From Sialis fuliginosa (taxonomy: Eukaryota; Arthropoda; Insecta; Megaloptera; Sialidae), in NCBI GenBank assembly GCA_961205875.1, contig OY540822.1, positions 622,501 to 686,500 on the forward strand: DNA of 64,000 nucleotides. Direction: 5' to 3'. Numbering within the stretch: position 1 is the stretch's first letter; each line of letters starts with the position of its first letter. Below are positions 33,280 through 44,672 of the stretch, in pieces. The translations under genes were made by a program, and so were the position numbers. Under the pieces are notes generated by a model. That model did no database searches, had not been told where the DNA came from, and saw only the letters and a program-made list of their open reading frames with translations.

Positions 33280-36200
33280 ATGGAAAAGCAATTGAAAAAG
33301 TTAAATAAGAAAAAAGAAACTATATATGCTAGAATACAACGAATTTACGATGATAGTAAATTAGTTCACATTGCAGCCAATTTACAAAATTTTAAGGTTA
33401 GATATATTACATTACAGGAGTCAAAAAAGGAATTCATTGAATTAATAGATAAAATTAATGACATAAATGTAGAAAATAAAGATGACTATATTCCCAATTA
33501 CCAAGAATTAGAAAGTTTAGATGAATTATATTGTCACATAGAAGCAGTAGCTAAAGTAGTATTTAAAGAAGAAAATACAGTTGAATTGCCCTCAAAGGTC
33601 TCTTCAACACCTAGGTTGCCCAAAGTTGAAATACAGGTATTCTCTGGGGAAATTAAGGATTGGCCAATTTTTCACGAGTGTTTTCTTAATCTGATTCACA
33701 ATAATACTAACTTAACGCTTACGGATAAAGTGCATTATCTTGTATCTAAATTAAATAATAATGTTTTAAAATATTTTAGCGGCATACCTCCAACTGGGGA
33801 GAATTATAGTGTTATTTGGGATACGTTAGTGAATAAATACGAAGATGAAAGATTATTATCTACCATTTATTTAGATAAAATATTTGAATTCAAATCAATT
33901 ACTGTTCAAAGCGTAGACAATTTAAATAATTTCTTAGTACAGTTTGACGCATCAGTAAAGGCTCTTAAAAAACTTAAAATTGACGATATGGCTAATTATA
34001 TTTTGGCATATATGGCACTCAAAAAATTAGATCTTGAGACTGTAAAATTATTTGAAAATAAACGTAGAGATTCATCTCTACCTTCATATGAAGAAATAAT
34101 AAATTTTGTAGAGGATCAAGTTAAAATTTGTCGGCGTTTACCTCCCATCGCAAAGGGTAGTTCTGCAAATAACAAAAATAAAGTTTCACATACTTTCTTT
34201 AACCTACAAAACAGTAGTTCTCAAGATGTTTCAAACAAAAAATGTTCGATTTGTAAGGAATTGCACAAAATACATGAATGCACTAAATTATTAAAAATCG
34301 AACCGAGTGAACGTTTTAAATTAATTAAAAGTCAAAATTTATGCATTAATTGCTTAGGTACACATAAAACATTTTATTGTAAAAGTCAATCGAAATGTAA
34401 ATTTTGTAATAAGAAACATAATACGTTATTGTGTTTTAATAATACGGCAGATTCACAGTCTATTAAAATTGGCGATAATGAAAGCAAAGTAGTAGAATGT
34501 CAACCATCAGGTTCAGACAAAAATGATAATACATATAGTATGTGCGCGACAAATAGTGATCCATCAGTGATTGAGTCTAGTAGTACTATCCTATTATCTA
34601 CCGCAGTAGTAGATGTCATAAATGCATCTAATCAAAAACATTACGCCAGATTTATTCTTGATTCAGCTAGTCAAAAGAACATAATAACCAGTAGTTGCTG
34701 TCAAAGACTGAATATACCCATATCTAAAATAAATTCAAATATAATAGGTATAGGTGCGACGTCTAAACAAGCAAATGGTCAAATCCATTTAGTGATAGGT
34801 TCTCGTGTGAATCCGTCTTTTCGCTATCCAATAAACGCTTTAGTGGTCGACAAAATTATAGACAAATTACCGCATTCATTAGTCAATTTAAATGTATTAT
34901 CTCATTTAGATAATATACCGTTAGCCGATGATACATTCCATACACCTAGCCAAGTTGATGGAATTATTGGCGCGGAATTATACGCACATTTATTACGACC
35001 ACGACGCATAATAGGGCCATCGCATTTACCCGTAGCTGTTGAAACTACGCTAGGTTTTGTTGTAATGGGGAAAGCTCCTGTTTTCTCAGAATCAGAAATG
35101 GTTAAAACTTTTTGTACCTTTATAGATACCCCTTTAGAGAATCTGGTTCAACGTTTTTGGGAATTAGAAGATGTTCCTCAAACTAAGATTCAACATCCAG
35201 ATGATGTTAAATGTGAAGAAATATATAGGTCGACTTACAAACGTCAAGCTTCTGGCAGATATACGGTAGCTCTTCCATTTAAAGTCAGCCCCTCAAATCT
35301 TGGAAATTCATACTCAGTAGCACGTCAGCGTTTTACTTCATTAGAACGAAAATTTAGACATGATCCTGATTATAAACAAGGTTATATAGGAGTCATAAAT
35401 GAATATTTACAAAAGGGATATTTGGAAAGGTTAGTTGAACCAAATTTAGTTGATAATTGTTATTATATTCCGCATCACGGTATTTTAAAGGAAAACAGTA
35501 GTACTCCCTTAAGGATTGTTATGGATGCTTCAGCTCAATCTGATAATTCTGTATCCTTAAATGATATTTTATATAATGGGCCGAAACTACAAACAGATGT
35601 TTTAGCTTTATTTTTAAAATTTCGTCTTTTTCGTTACGCATTAACCGCAGATATAAAACGTATGTATTTACAGATAGAATTATGTAAAAAACATAGATGT
35701 TTTCAAAGAATGTTATGGAGGTTTGAGGAGAATGAACCTATATCCACTTATGAACTTACAACAGTAACGTTTGGTATAAAATCTTCCCCCTATCTAGCTT
35801 TACGAACAGTTACTCAATTAGCAATTGATGAAAAGGATAATTACCCTTTAGCAGCTAGAGTAGCAAAAGAGGATATGTATATGGACGATTTTATTACTAG
35901 TGTGGATAGTTTAGAAGATGCACAGTTTTTATACAACCAAATGATTGAATTCTTTAAATCAGGAGGTTTTGAATTAGCAAAGTGGGCAGTAAATTCGGGA
36001 GAATTATTAGAACTCATTCCTGAGCATTAACGTGCACCTAACGTCGTTCAGTTTGAAACAGATTCGTTAAAGATTCTTGGTTTACAATGGCACCCTTATT
36101 CAGATTTTCTTAGTTTCAATTTAACTATAAGAGAATGCCCTTGTACAAAACGAAACATATTATCAACAGTTGCACGTTTCTTTGATCCTCTCGGTCTTAT

Positions 36201-38418
36201 AGCGCCTGTTACTTTGAAGTTAAAATTATTCATAAAGGTCTTGTGGACTTATAAATTGAATTGGGACGATATTCCTCCATCCAATTTTGTAATAGAATGG
36301 AAAAACTTTGAGAAGGAGTTACCCCTATTAGCTCAATTTAGAATTCCGAGATATTTAGGTCCGACTTACGCTTCAAGTAATATATTAATAGGTTTTTGTG
36401 ACGCCTGCGAAACATCGTATGGTGCCATGGTGTTTATAAGAACTGATAATGATAACGAAGTACAAGTCAATCTAATATGTGCGAAGTCAAAGGTGTCCCC
36501 ATTAAAATCATTATCCATACCGCGTTTAGAATTATGCGCCGCCTATTTGCTAGCTAAATTACTTGACTTTGTTGTTAAAACATTTGTCGATCGTATATCG
36601 ATAAATAAAATATACGCATTATCTGATTCAACTGTAACATTGAGTTGGATTAAATCATCTCCACATAGATGGAAGGTTTTTGTGGCTAATAGAGTCTCAA
36701 AAATACAAGAACTTACCGAAAATGTGAGTTGGTTTCACGTAAACAGTGAAAACAACATATCAGATTGTCTATCTAGGGGGCTATACCCTAGACAAATTAT
36801 AAACAACCATGAATGGATACATGGACCCCCGTGGTTGAAATCGGAAATAAGCACTTGGCCTTTAAATTCGAACGATAATTTAAATTCAACATCTCTCGAA
36901 CAAAAGAATGTTTCGTTATTAATTGCTAACGTGATCGATAATAGGGAAAATTCTGTATATCAACTGATTCAGAAATGTTCATCTTGGCTTAAATTATTAA
37001 ATATTACAATTTACATTTTAAGATATTTAAAAATATTGCCCTTACGTAAGACAATCGAACCTGTAGATTTAGAAAAGGCGGAAAATAGTTTAATGAAAAT
37101 AGTACAATCCATTCATTTTACTAACGATTTAATAGCGTTAAAAAACAATAAGCCTTGTTCGTCAGCCTTACAAAAATTGAAACCGTTTATCGTGGATGGT
37201 ATTATTAGAGTCGGTGGACGTTTAAGCAATGCAAATCTAGATTTCAAACAACAACACCCCATAATCTTACCGAAAAATGAACATATGGTAAAAGTACTTA
37301 TTAATTATTTTCATCGCACTAATCTACATACCGGCCCTAACTTATTGATGTCTATACTGAGACAGAAATATTGGATATTAGCAGGCCGATCTGTTGTTCG
37401 TAAGCAGGTAAATTCATGCAATTTCTGTTTTAAATTTAAGCCAAGGCCTATCTATCCACAGATGGCAGATTTACCTTCCGTAAGAGTAAATCAAACGAAA
37501 CCATTCTTACATACGGGTACTGACTTCGCCGGTCCGTATCATATCACATTGACTAGGAAAAGAGGTGTACGCAGTCAAAAGGCATACATTTGTTTATTTA
37601 TCTGTTTATGTACCAAGGCAGTACATTTAGAATTAGTTTCCGATCTATCCACTTCAATGTTCATTTTAGCGTTCAAGCGTTTTTTAGCCCGACGAGGGCC
37701 CTGTTCAATAGTGTATTCAGATAACGGTACTAATTACGTAGGTGCAAAATCGGATTTAGACAACATCTATAATCTTCTCAATTCATCTGACTATTATTCA
37801 CAATTTAAACAAGAATTGTTAAACAATAGAATAGAATGGAAATTCATTCCACCAAACGCACCTCATTTTGGAGGGATTTGGGAGGCAAATATTAAGAGCG
37901 TTAAAACGCATTTGTCAAAAGCGATAGGGGCTCAGTTATTATCTTTCGAAGAAATGTATACAGTGCTTACTCAAATAGAAGCTCTGTTAAACTCTAGACC
38001 TTTATCATGGCTAAGCACGGATCCTTCAAAACCGCTTGCCTTGACGCCGTCTCATTTTCTAACTTACACTCCCTTAAAGTATTTGCCAGCCCTTCCTTTA
38101 GAAGAGGAAAATTTAAATTTAGTCAACCGAAAGAGATTACTTGATGGTATAATACAATCTTACTGGAAAAGATGGAGTACCGAGTATTTAACCACATTAC
38201 AAATTAGACAAAAATGGAATACACCGACGTTACCTATAACAATAGGTACGTTAGTTGTTCTAATACAAGATAATGTACCGCCATTACAGTGGCTATTAGG
38301 TATCGTGGAAGAGGTGTTTGAGGGCAAAGATGGTATTGTTCGTGTCGCAACGGTGCGAACAAAAAATGGGACATATAAGCGCCCCGTAGTGCGTTTGTGC
38401 CCGTTACCTAGCCAATAA
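33280..38418 (+). pseudogene. BEL/Pao Gag-Pol polyprotein with one in-frame stop
   Basis: One frame of 1712 codons runs from ATG 33280 to the stop at 38416, broken only by TAA at 36028-36030 (codon 917). Order: coiled N-part; BEL Gag core (DUF1759-like, residues ~115-260, PKVEIQVFSGEIKDWPIFHE); Cys/His knuckles (~325-385, CSICKELHKIHEC, CINCLGTHKTFYC); aspartic protease with DSAS near 461; RT with MYMDDFI near 867. After the stop: RT thumb, RNase H-like (FCDACETSYGAM near 36400, LSDSTVTLSWIK near 36620), integrase HHCC zinc finger (37310-37430), DDE core (TDFAGP near 37519, YSDNGTNYVGA near 37717, GGIWEANIKS near 37870) and the C-terminal BEL domain ending RPVVRLCPLP. Readthrough is possible, but BEL elements normally use a single frame, so a nonsense mutation is likelier. 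Confidence 0.93.
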
Positions 38419-38518
38419 GTTCTAGCACATATAGTAACTTACCGCATTAGTTTTTAAGGATTTATTGTTAAGAATATTTTATTTTTTGTCTTTTGGTTGA
38501 AGGAAAACATTCCTTCAA

Positions 38519-38531
38519 CAGTTGGGGGGAA
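38519..38531 (+). other. BEL polypurine tract
   Basis: GGGGGGAA-type purine run immediately upstream of the 3' LTR, the expected plus-strand primer. Confidence 0.75.
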
Positions 38532-38929
38532 TGGTGTGGCCGTCAGGTTAAATCAGTATATTTTTCATAAGGGTTTTTTCCCCCACCACGTCGAAAGACA
38601 GAGAGACGCAAATATGACAGTTTATGATTGATAGCGAAAGAATACGCATTATTTTAAGGTTAATAATTTACAATAATTAATAGTTTTTCAATATAAGTTA
38701 TTTGTGTATGTGCAATATTATTTAGAGTCAAAATTAGTGTTTATTATTCAATATAAGGCAGAAGGAGTGATCCCATTTCCTGATTTCCATAATTTTACCT
38801 TACTCCAACAAACAGCAGCACGTGGAACAACAATTAAATAAGGTATGTGCAAAATTATCTATGTTTGAACCAGCAAATATAAAATTTATATATAAAATTT
38901 ATTTATATATAAAATTTACACGCGAAACA
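38532..38929 (+). repeat. BEL 3' LTR
   Basis: Same sequence as the 5' LTR but about 24 bp longer, owing to a TTTATATATAAAATT duplication near 38887-38915. Ends GCGAAACA and abuts foldback-arm sequence directly. Confidence 0.93.
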
Positions 38930-39649
38930 CTTATTTTAGTAGAACCATTAAATAACTTTGCAAAAGCTTAGGTGTAGATTTTTAACACAAAATTGAACAA
39001 GAATGGTAATTTTTCATAAATCGCTATGTTTGTAGTTCTACTAAATGTGATTAAAATTGATTAAAAATGTTTTTTTAATATATTCGAATGACACACCTTA
39101 TAGATTATTTGCTACTCTTTAATTTTTGTCCTGTGATTTTTTCACGTAGAAATAGTCATATGCAAATAGTCAATTGCTATAGAGTGCGTCATACCGTTTA
39201 CAAATATGTATATAGCCATACTTTCTCCGCGCTCTACCAAGGGAGCCTTTTTTCTTAAGAATTTAATAATACATCATTTATATAATAACCCCCATTGACC
39301 TTTGAGTTATAGGAAGCGAGATATTCGCGAATAACCGTTTTTCGTCACGTTAGACCTTCAATATCTCGCAACGCCGCGCCGCCACGATATCGTTGGGGAC
39401 TTTTTACTTTACTTTTTATTTATAACACTGTAACGAAGGTGTATACAAAAATTCAGCTAACTGCTATTTTTTTCGCAGTTGAAATCTATAATTACTGGAC
39501 TAATATTCAATATCAGAGAGTGAAAAACCTTTAATATATAGAAATATCTTTTTCAGTAGGATTTAAAACAGTAATAATTATCTCATCATTATTTACATTA
39601 TTTAAAATATTGGCACATAAAATATCTTTTTGTATTACCTATTATTATA

Positions 39650-40925
39650 TATTTACATAAGATTTAATTTATTTTAGATATTAACTTTTTACAGCGACTC
39701 GGAATGATGAAATTATTCTTTTCCTCGTTAATTATTATTAGAGTTTTATTTTTTACATCTATAACAGCATTATTCTTGATTAAAAAATCATTAACAAATA
39801 TACCATCACATACCAAAGGAAAATCATCACAGACTTCTTGAAACGTAGATGGGATTAATTTGTTATTTAAACTAAGTAATTTTAATTTTTATTTCACCTA
39901 AAGTGTACACTTGTGGATCACTTATACCCATTAACATCATTATTTTATCATTATTTATTTTTGAATTATTTTTTTAAGAAGAAATTTTTATGAAATGGTC
40001 CAAAATTAAATTAAATGGTTGCTTGGCCATTCTAAAAAAAATTGATTTTTTGTGTGTAATTACCCTAACATGTTGGTAGTTCGAAACAACCATTATATTA
40101 ATTTTATTGTTTTTTGTTTTCGCGTGATGGCCATATTTGTTATACAGGTCGCAGCATTTTTTGTACTCTAAAGGGTTCGCGGAAACTAAAATATCTCAGC
40201 TTCTATCAAACCTTTCAACACGGGACTAAAAGCAAATTGTTCAGAATAAAACGGGCTACAAGATTACTTCTAGACATTTTCACCTAAATAAGTAATAATA
40301 CAATTTTTTTCTTCATTCAAGCATTCTTCTATTTCCAAGAAGAAAAAATAGATATTATATGTATTAATGTTGACACTCTGTATAAACATATGAACTTCTA
40401 TTGAATATTGTGGTTGCAATACCACTGCTTGTAGTCAAATCTCAATCTCAAAATTTTTGGTACATAATACCATTATGTAGTACTATTATGAGCTAAAATT
40501 TCAGATTTTTATCTGGTCCCCCACCAGAGTTATTTAGCTTTGAAAAGTGCCATTTTCTCGAATTTTCAAATTTTGAGAATTTTTTAAAATAAAGGGGGGC
40601 AAGTCTCAGAGTTGAACTTTTGGTGTGTGAATACAACTAGTACCCACCTATTTGTAAAAAATAATTTGATTTGTTAACTTTTCCCCTTCTTGCAAAAACA
40701 TCCCCCCCTGTAGAACAAATATGGCCGTCACGCGAAAACAAAAAACAATAAAATTAAAATAATGGTCGTTTCGAACTACCAACATGTTAGGGTAATTACA
40801 CACAAAAAATCAATTTTTTTTAGAAAGATCGAGCAACCAGTGCTGGACCAGTTCATATGGATTGACCCTAAATTTATATCAGAACCTGTATCAACAATTA
40901 ATTAAAGAATTTCAATTACACCATC
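39650..40925 (-). pseudogene. Ty3/gypsy protease remnant (arm B), split by a transposon
   Basis: The active-site portion (VDTGSDINL) is at 40889-40925 on the minus strand, and the C-terminal DGIFG/NNFLIK portion lies at about 39690-39850. The gap is the TIR element at 39988-40871, inserted right after the DTGSDINL codons. Same decay pattern as arm A. Confidence 0.7.
39988..40871. mobile_element. GGGTCAWTCCATAT-ended TIR element (0.88 kb)
   Basis: The right end, inverted, reads GGGTCAATCCATATGAACTG. The left end starts within GAAATGGTCC and has lost the outer bases. Extended inverted repeats of about 115 bp follow, with AATTACCCTAACATGTTGGT and CGCGAAAACAAAAAACAATA blocks. Arm A lacks it. The interior is non-coding. 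The terminus resembles that of the 47631-52692 foldback. Confidence 0.75.
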
Positions 40926-40979
40926 AGGAGAAGCAAATGTAACAATATTTCCTTTTAATTGAGAGTTGTAGAAGACCTG

Positions 40980-41909
40980 TGTACATTTGAATTTTGGGCT
41001 TAACGGAAATTTGGCTCCGTCGGCCTCTGCGCGTTTCTCTGATTTTTATTTCTTAGTTTGTAGCAATTTTCTATATTATGTCCTTGATTTTTACAATAAT
41101 TACATGTAATGAAATTAACATGTCTTTCTGTTTTTATGTTAGCATTACTGGTAGAGGGAAATGATTGCAAACGGTAATTGTTGGATGTATGCCCAATTTG
41201 TTACAATTAAAACATTTTAATACTTTCTTTTTATTTTATGTATTTTTAAAGTAATACAGGGAATTAGTATCTGATTTTATCATACGTTCTTCGTCAAAAG
41301 CTTCACAGATCGTATCTTCTAAGTTACATAGATGGGTTTCTTGTTTTTATTAACATTTTAATGGGTTGTATTAACCCTTCATAAAGACGTTTAGAGCTTG
41401 CGTTTTAATAAAATTACTTATTATATTTGCTTCCTCGATACTTTTATTTTGGGTACTTATATTTAAAAATGATTGGTAAATTTTTTTAGACGAAAAGAAT
41501 AGGTATTAATGTCTTCGAACTTTTGTTGTTTACATGTATTTAGTTCTAACAGCAGGTGTGCAACAGTACGTTGTCCCGCAAATGTATTTTCTAATATTGT
41601 TTTAAGACAATCCCAGTCTGCTATATTTGTGAATCTTGTAACTGACAATGCTTTTCCTTTAAGTTTTGTAAGTATAGCTGTTAATAATATGCTTTTCGCT
41701 TCTGGTATAACATTATTTAAACTAAATTGACATGTATTTACAAAACTATATAAATCTTCTGTTTCTGCACAAGAGAAAATTTGAATTAGTTTAATCGCAG
41801 TTTCTAAACTAAGAGACATATTGAAATTGGTATTTGTAAAACCTCTAAAATTTAATGAATGATTAAAATCAAATGGACAATCAGAAGAGAAATATGTGTC
41901 GTCGTGCAA
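40980..41909 (-). pseudogene. Ty3/gypsy Gag remnant with zinc knuckle (arm B)
   Basis: An uninterrupted 148-codon capsid frame (41463-41909) reads MHDDTYFSSDCPFDFNHSLN, MSLSLETAIKLIQIF, CQFSLNNVIPEAKSILLTAI, ALSVTRFTNIADWDCLKTIL. Arm A has the same region broken near 19780. The frame then decays; the CNYCKNQGHNIENC knuckle is near 41060-41105. This copy is the better template for assigning the family. Confidence 0.8.
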
Positions 41910-41959
41910 AGTATTAGAATCATTAAATGTCAGTGGGGAGCCATTACAGACATTAATAA

Positions 41960-42508
41960 TTAACGAAATATATAAGAAAATATAATAAAACTTAGAAGAA
42001 AAGAATTAGATATATGGTGAAATGTTGAAGATGAATGGTGGTTGACAATCAGCGACTCGTACTGGCCAGGTACTGCGTTGAAGTTTTCACAATTTATTAA
42101 TAACACTTTCACAAACACCACACTAGATTTTGGGTTGATGTAGAAATCTCGGTTGGCGAAGACGAAAAGGATGAAAATCGAAGATGTTCCAGAGATCTTG
42201 GGACTTGAAGTTGACAATTTTTGTAGAATTGAAGAAAGAAAACTTGTAGACTTAGGTAATTTATATTGAGCAGAATTAGCAGCGCTCGCTAAACAGACGT
42301 CCAGCGGCAGGCCCGTATTAAGTGACGTTCCTAATGCGGCTTTGACTGCTTCGCTATCAATTGTACGCAGCTCACTGGCCCATCCAAAAGCGGCTGCAAC
42401 TCGTATGAGGATAGTTGAGCATCCTGCACCGTAAATACCATACTCTCCTGTTTGGTAATCCCAAGGGAGCAAGTAATGGTACTGAGGCCAGAATTCTGTC
42501 ATTGTCAA
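41960..42508 (-). CDS. Conserved ORF of unknown function (arm B copy)
   Basis: 182 codons. Residues 3-98 match the arm A ORF almost exactly (one Val/Ala difference noted). The remainder (SPKISGTSSIFILFVFANRD... ending in a hydrophobic FSYIFR tail) is open only here. It precedes Gag in the same orientation. The start lies at the edge of the insertion at 42504-43006, so the true start may have been lost. Unrecognised family. Confidence 0.35.
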   Translation of the reverse strand: MTMTEFWPQYHYLLPWDYQTGEYGIYGAGCSTILIRVAAAFGWASELRTIDSEAVKAALGTSLNTGLPLDVCLASAANSAQYKLPKSTSFLSSILQKLSTSSPKISGTSSIFILFVFANRDFYINPKSSVVFVKVLLINCENFNAVPGQYESLIVNHHSSSTFHHISNSFLLSFIIFSYIFR

Positions 42509-43006
42509 CAGGAAAACTAGGTTGGTGTCGGCTGGGTATCTGAAAAGTTCAATATATCGAGGTTAATAACTGCATAATTTATTCAAGCTTATGTTTCCGT
42601 GCATAAATCTACTATATTAGCAATATCGATACTATTACACCCAATTCTGTCTTTATACGAATTTTTTACACGATTTTACATGTATTGATTTGATTTGATT
42701 TTACACGATCTATTTTTTTTAAGAATTAATGTAAAATTTATAGAATTTATTATTTTTGTACAGTGAAGTTATTTTTCTTGTTAAATTTTCCTTTGAAATT
42801 AAATTAAGACTGTTACGGTTGTCCATTACGAGTGTGTGTCGCGTACGAGTGTTTGTTGTAAATATTTCGAGTAATAATAATCATTGATTTGTGTTTGTAA
42901 ATTATATGTTTTATGTGTTAATAAATCTGTAAAAACTTAAGTAAATTATTTTAATTTACATATATAGATTTGTTTTCTTCTTGAAGATGCGTGTTATTTC
43001 GACATT
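42504..43006 (+). mobile_element. Possible solo LTR (about 500 bp)
   Basis: Present in arm B only; arm A reads straight through (TTTGTCATTGGCAACATT). The inserted block begins TGTCAACAGGAAAAC and ends TTATTTCGACA (TGT...ACA), contains AATAAA near 42921 and has CATT at both edges as a candidate 4-bp duplication. No ORF. A solo LTR fits best; another non-coding insertion is possible. Confidence 0.5.
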
Positions 43007-44502
43007 GGCAACATTATAGTATACTACGGCACTAGAAAAAAATGACGGACAAAGTTTTTTTAAATTGAAGATTTCCATGTATAGAATTGACACGGTGATA
43101 CCCCCCTCACCCCTCTTCGAAGGGGATGCATAACTTTATAGGAGCTTACATTCAGCTGATTATTTTAAATGTCCTAGATAAACGTCAGTTATTAAAATTT
43201 GTTGTGATATCAATATAGCCCCCCACATCTCACCGTGGGCCCCGTGCCAGGAGTTTCGACGGACCCTTTCCTGCCAGTGATGTAACCAAATTATGTTATG
43301 TATTTGAGTATAATTACAAACAGAGCTGTACAAGTAAGTACTTAATTACTGGCAAACTTTGAGGAGTTGTCGAGGACATTAAAACAATCGCTTTTTGTTA
43401 ATAAAACCATGTCCGTAAACGAGTCGTTTTAGCAGTAATGCGAAAGAAAGGACCCTACACAAAAGCAATAGATCTTTTGGTTAATTTTTTTATAACTTGA
43501 GGAAACAATAGTTCTAGCTATGCTGATCAAAATTTATTATAATTTCTGCTCCAAAGTGCACCCAAACATGTTTAATACATGATTTTGTGTTTATACTATT
43601 TTTGTATTTTTTATTTTTATCACTTGAAGATCATCTTTTAGGAAAATTTGCAAAAAATGAAAAGTAGTTAGGATTAGTTGCAGAATACAAAGAAAATTAT
43701 TTTTAGAATTTTTGGTTACATTTTTTATTTTTGTATGGTAGTTTTTTTTATAAAATTAATAAATGTTATGAAATATAAAAAAAAAGATAAAATATATTGA
43801 CTGGCTGGTTTGTGAGCCCCTGGAGCAAAAATTATGAATTTTCGTAAGTTACACTTACAACTTTTGATCAGCATACTTTGAACTATCATTTCTCCAAGCT
43901 ACAAAATTTTTTATCAAAAAGTCAAAATTGATTGCTTTTGTGCGTGGGTTCATTAACAAAAAGTGATTGTTTAATGTCCTCGATAGTTTCTATTCATTTT
44001 AATCTTCTTTAAAGCGATAGCAACCGGTATTCTGTAATCACTATAGTTGTAATTTTCATTTGAATGCAATATCAAAAATTGAAATTTCATAAAACTCACT
44101 GATAGACAGCCGAGTGATAATAGAAAAGGGCAATCGATATTACAGTGTCTTGAAGATAACATTTATCTTAAAAAAGTGCTGAAAGTTCTGATATATTAAA
44201 TTTTTGTGATTTTCACCCTTACCACTGTAATTCACGTTAAGGCCCACATACACTGTATTAGCGAAGATAGTTATAGAGTTACGTTAAGTTTTAATTACTT
44301 ACAATTAGTTGAAATAATTTGGAAAGTTAGTTGTTGCCTATACAACATTAGTAGGAAGTGATCATATCTAGCTGTTTGGGCCTATAGTGAAATCACACAA
44401 TGAATTTGAAATACATATATTATGTAAGCTCATAGCCTATACCATAGGTGTTCAACCTTTTGAACCTTTTGGGCCGCATAGCATAAACCCAATCTACCAA
44501 GG

Positions 44503-44672
44503 GCAGATCAACACAGATCTACGCAGATCTGTGTTGATCTATTTTGATCTGTGTTGATCTACGCAGATCAACACAGATCTGTGTTGATCTGCGTTGATAT
44601 GTTCCAAAATGGAGATCAAAACAGATCTGTAAAAATGCAGATCTGATTTGATCACTTTAGATCTGAAATTTT
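44503..44672. repeat. Palindromic GATCTGTGTTGATCT minisatellite
   Basis: About ten alternating direct and inverted copies of AGATCTGTGTTGATCT / AGATCAACACAGATCT separated by TACGC or ATTTT, decaying to the right. Every unit edge carries GATC. The short ORF across it on the minus strand (QHRSVLICVDQHRS) is a by-product. Confidence 0.9.

Larger units (their letters stand above)
31054..38929 (+). mobile_element. BEL/Pao LTR retrotransposon, nearly intact
   Basis: Two LTRs (31054-31427, 38532-38929), a primer-binding site, one long polyprotein frame and a polypurine tract. The LTRs differ by about three substitutions and a few short indels by eye, apart from an AT-rich expansion in the 3' LTR, indicating recent insertion. 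The leader is enlarged by a 1.5-kb nested transposon (31619-33122). The flanks do not form a target duplication (TAATG left, CTTAT right). The right flank is the interior of a foldback arm (matches 25487 onward), and the left flank is unrelated, implying rearrangement after or during insertion. Confidence 0.95.
38930..44240 (-). repeat. Inverted segmental duplicate, arm B
   Basis: Reverse complement of 15095-24522. It starts inside the foldback arm, then gypsy protease (39650-39975 and 40889-40925), zinc knuckles, Gag, the conserved ORF and upstream sequence to 44240. It has two insertions not in A: 39988-40871 and about 42504-43006. It lacks the three insertions of A, giving their empty sites. 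Confidence 0.85.

Noticed and set aside
41509..41730. 73-codon plus-strand ORF, also present as 19786-20007 minus
   Set aside because: Antisense shadow of the gypsy capsid frame.
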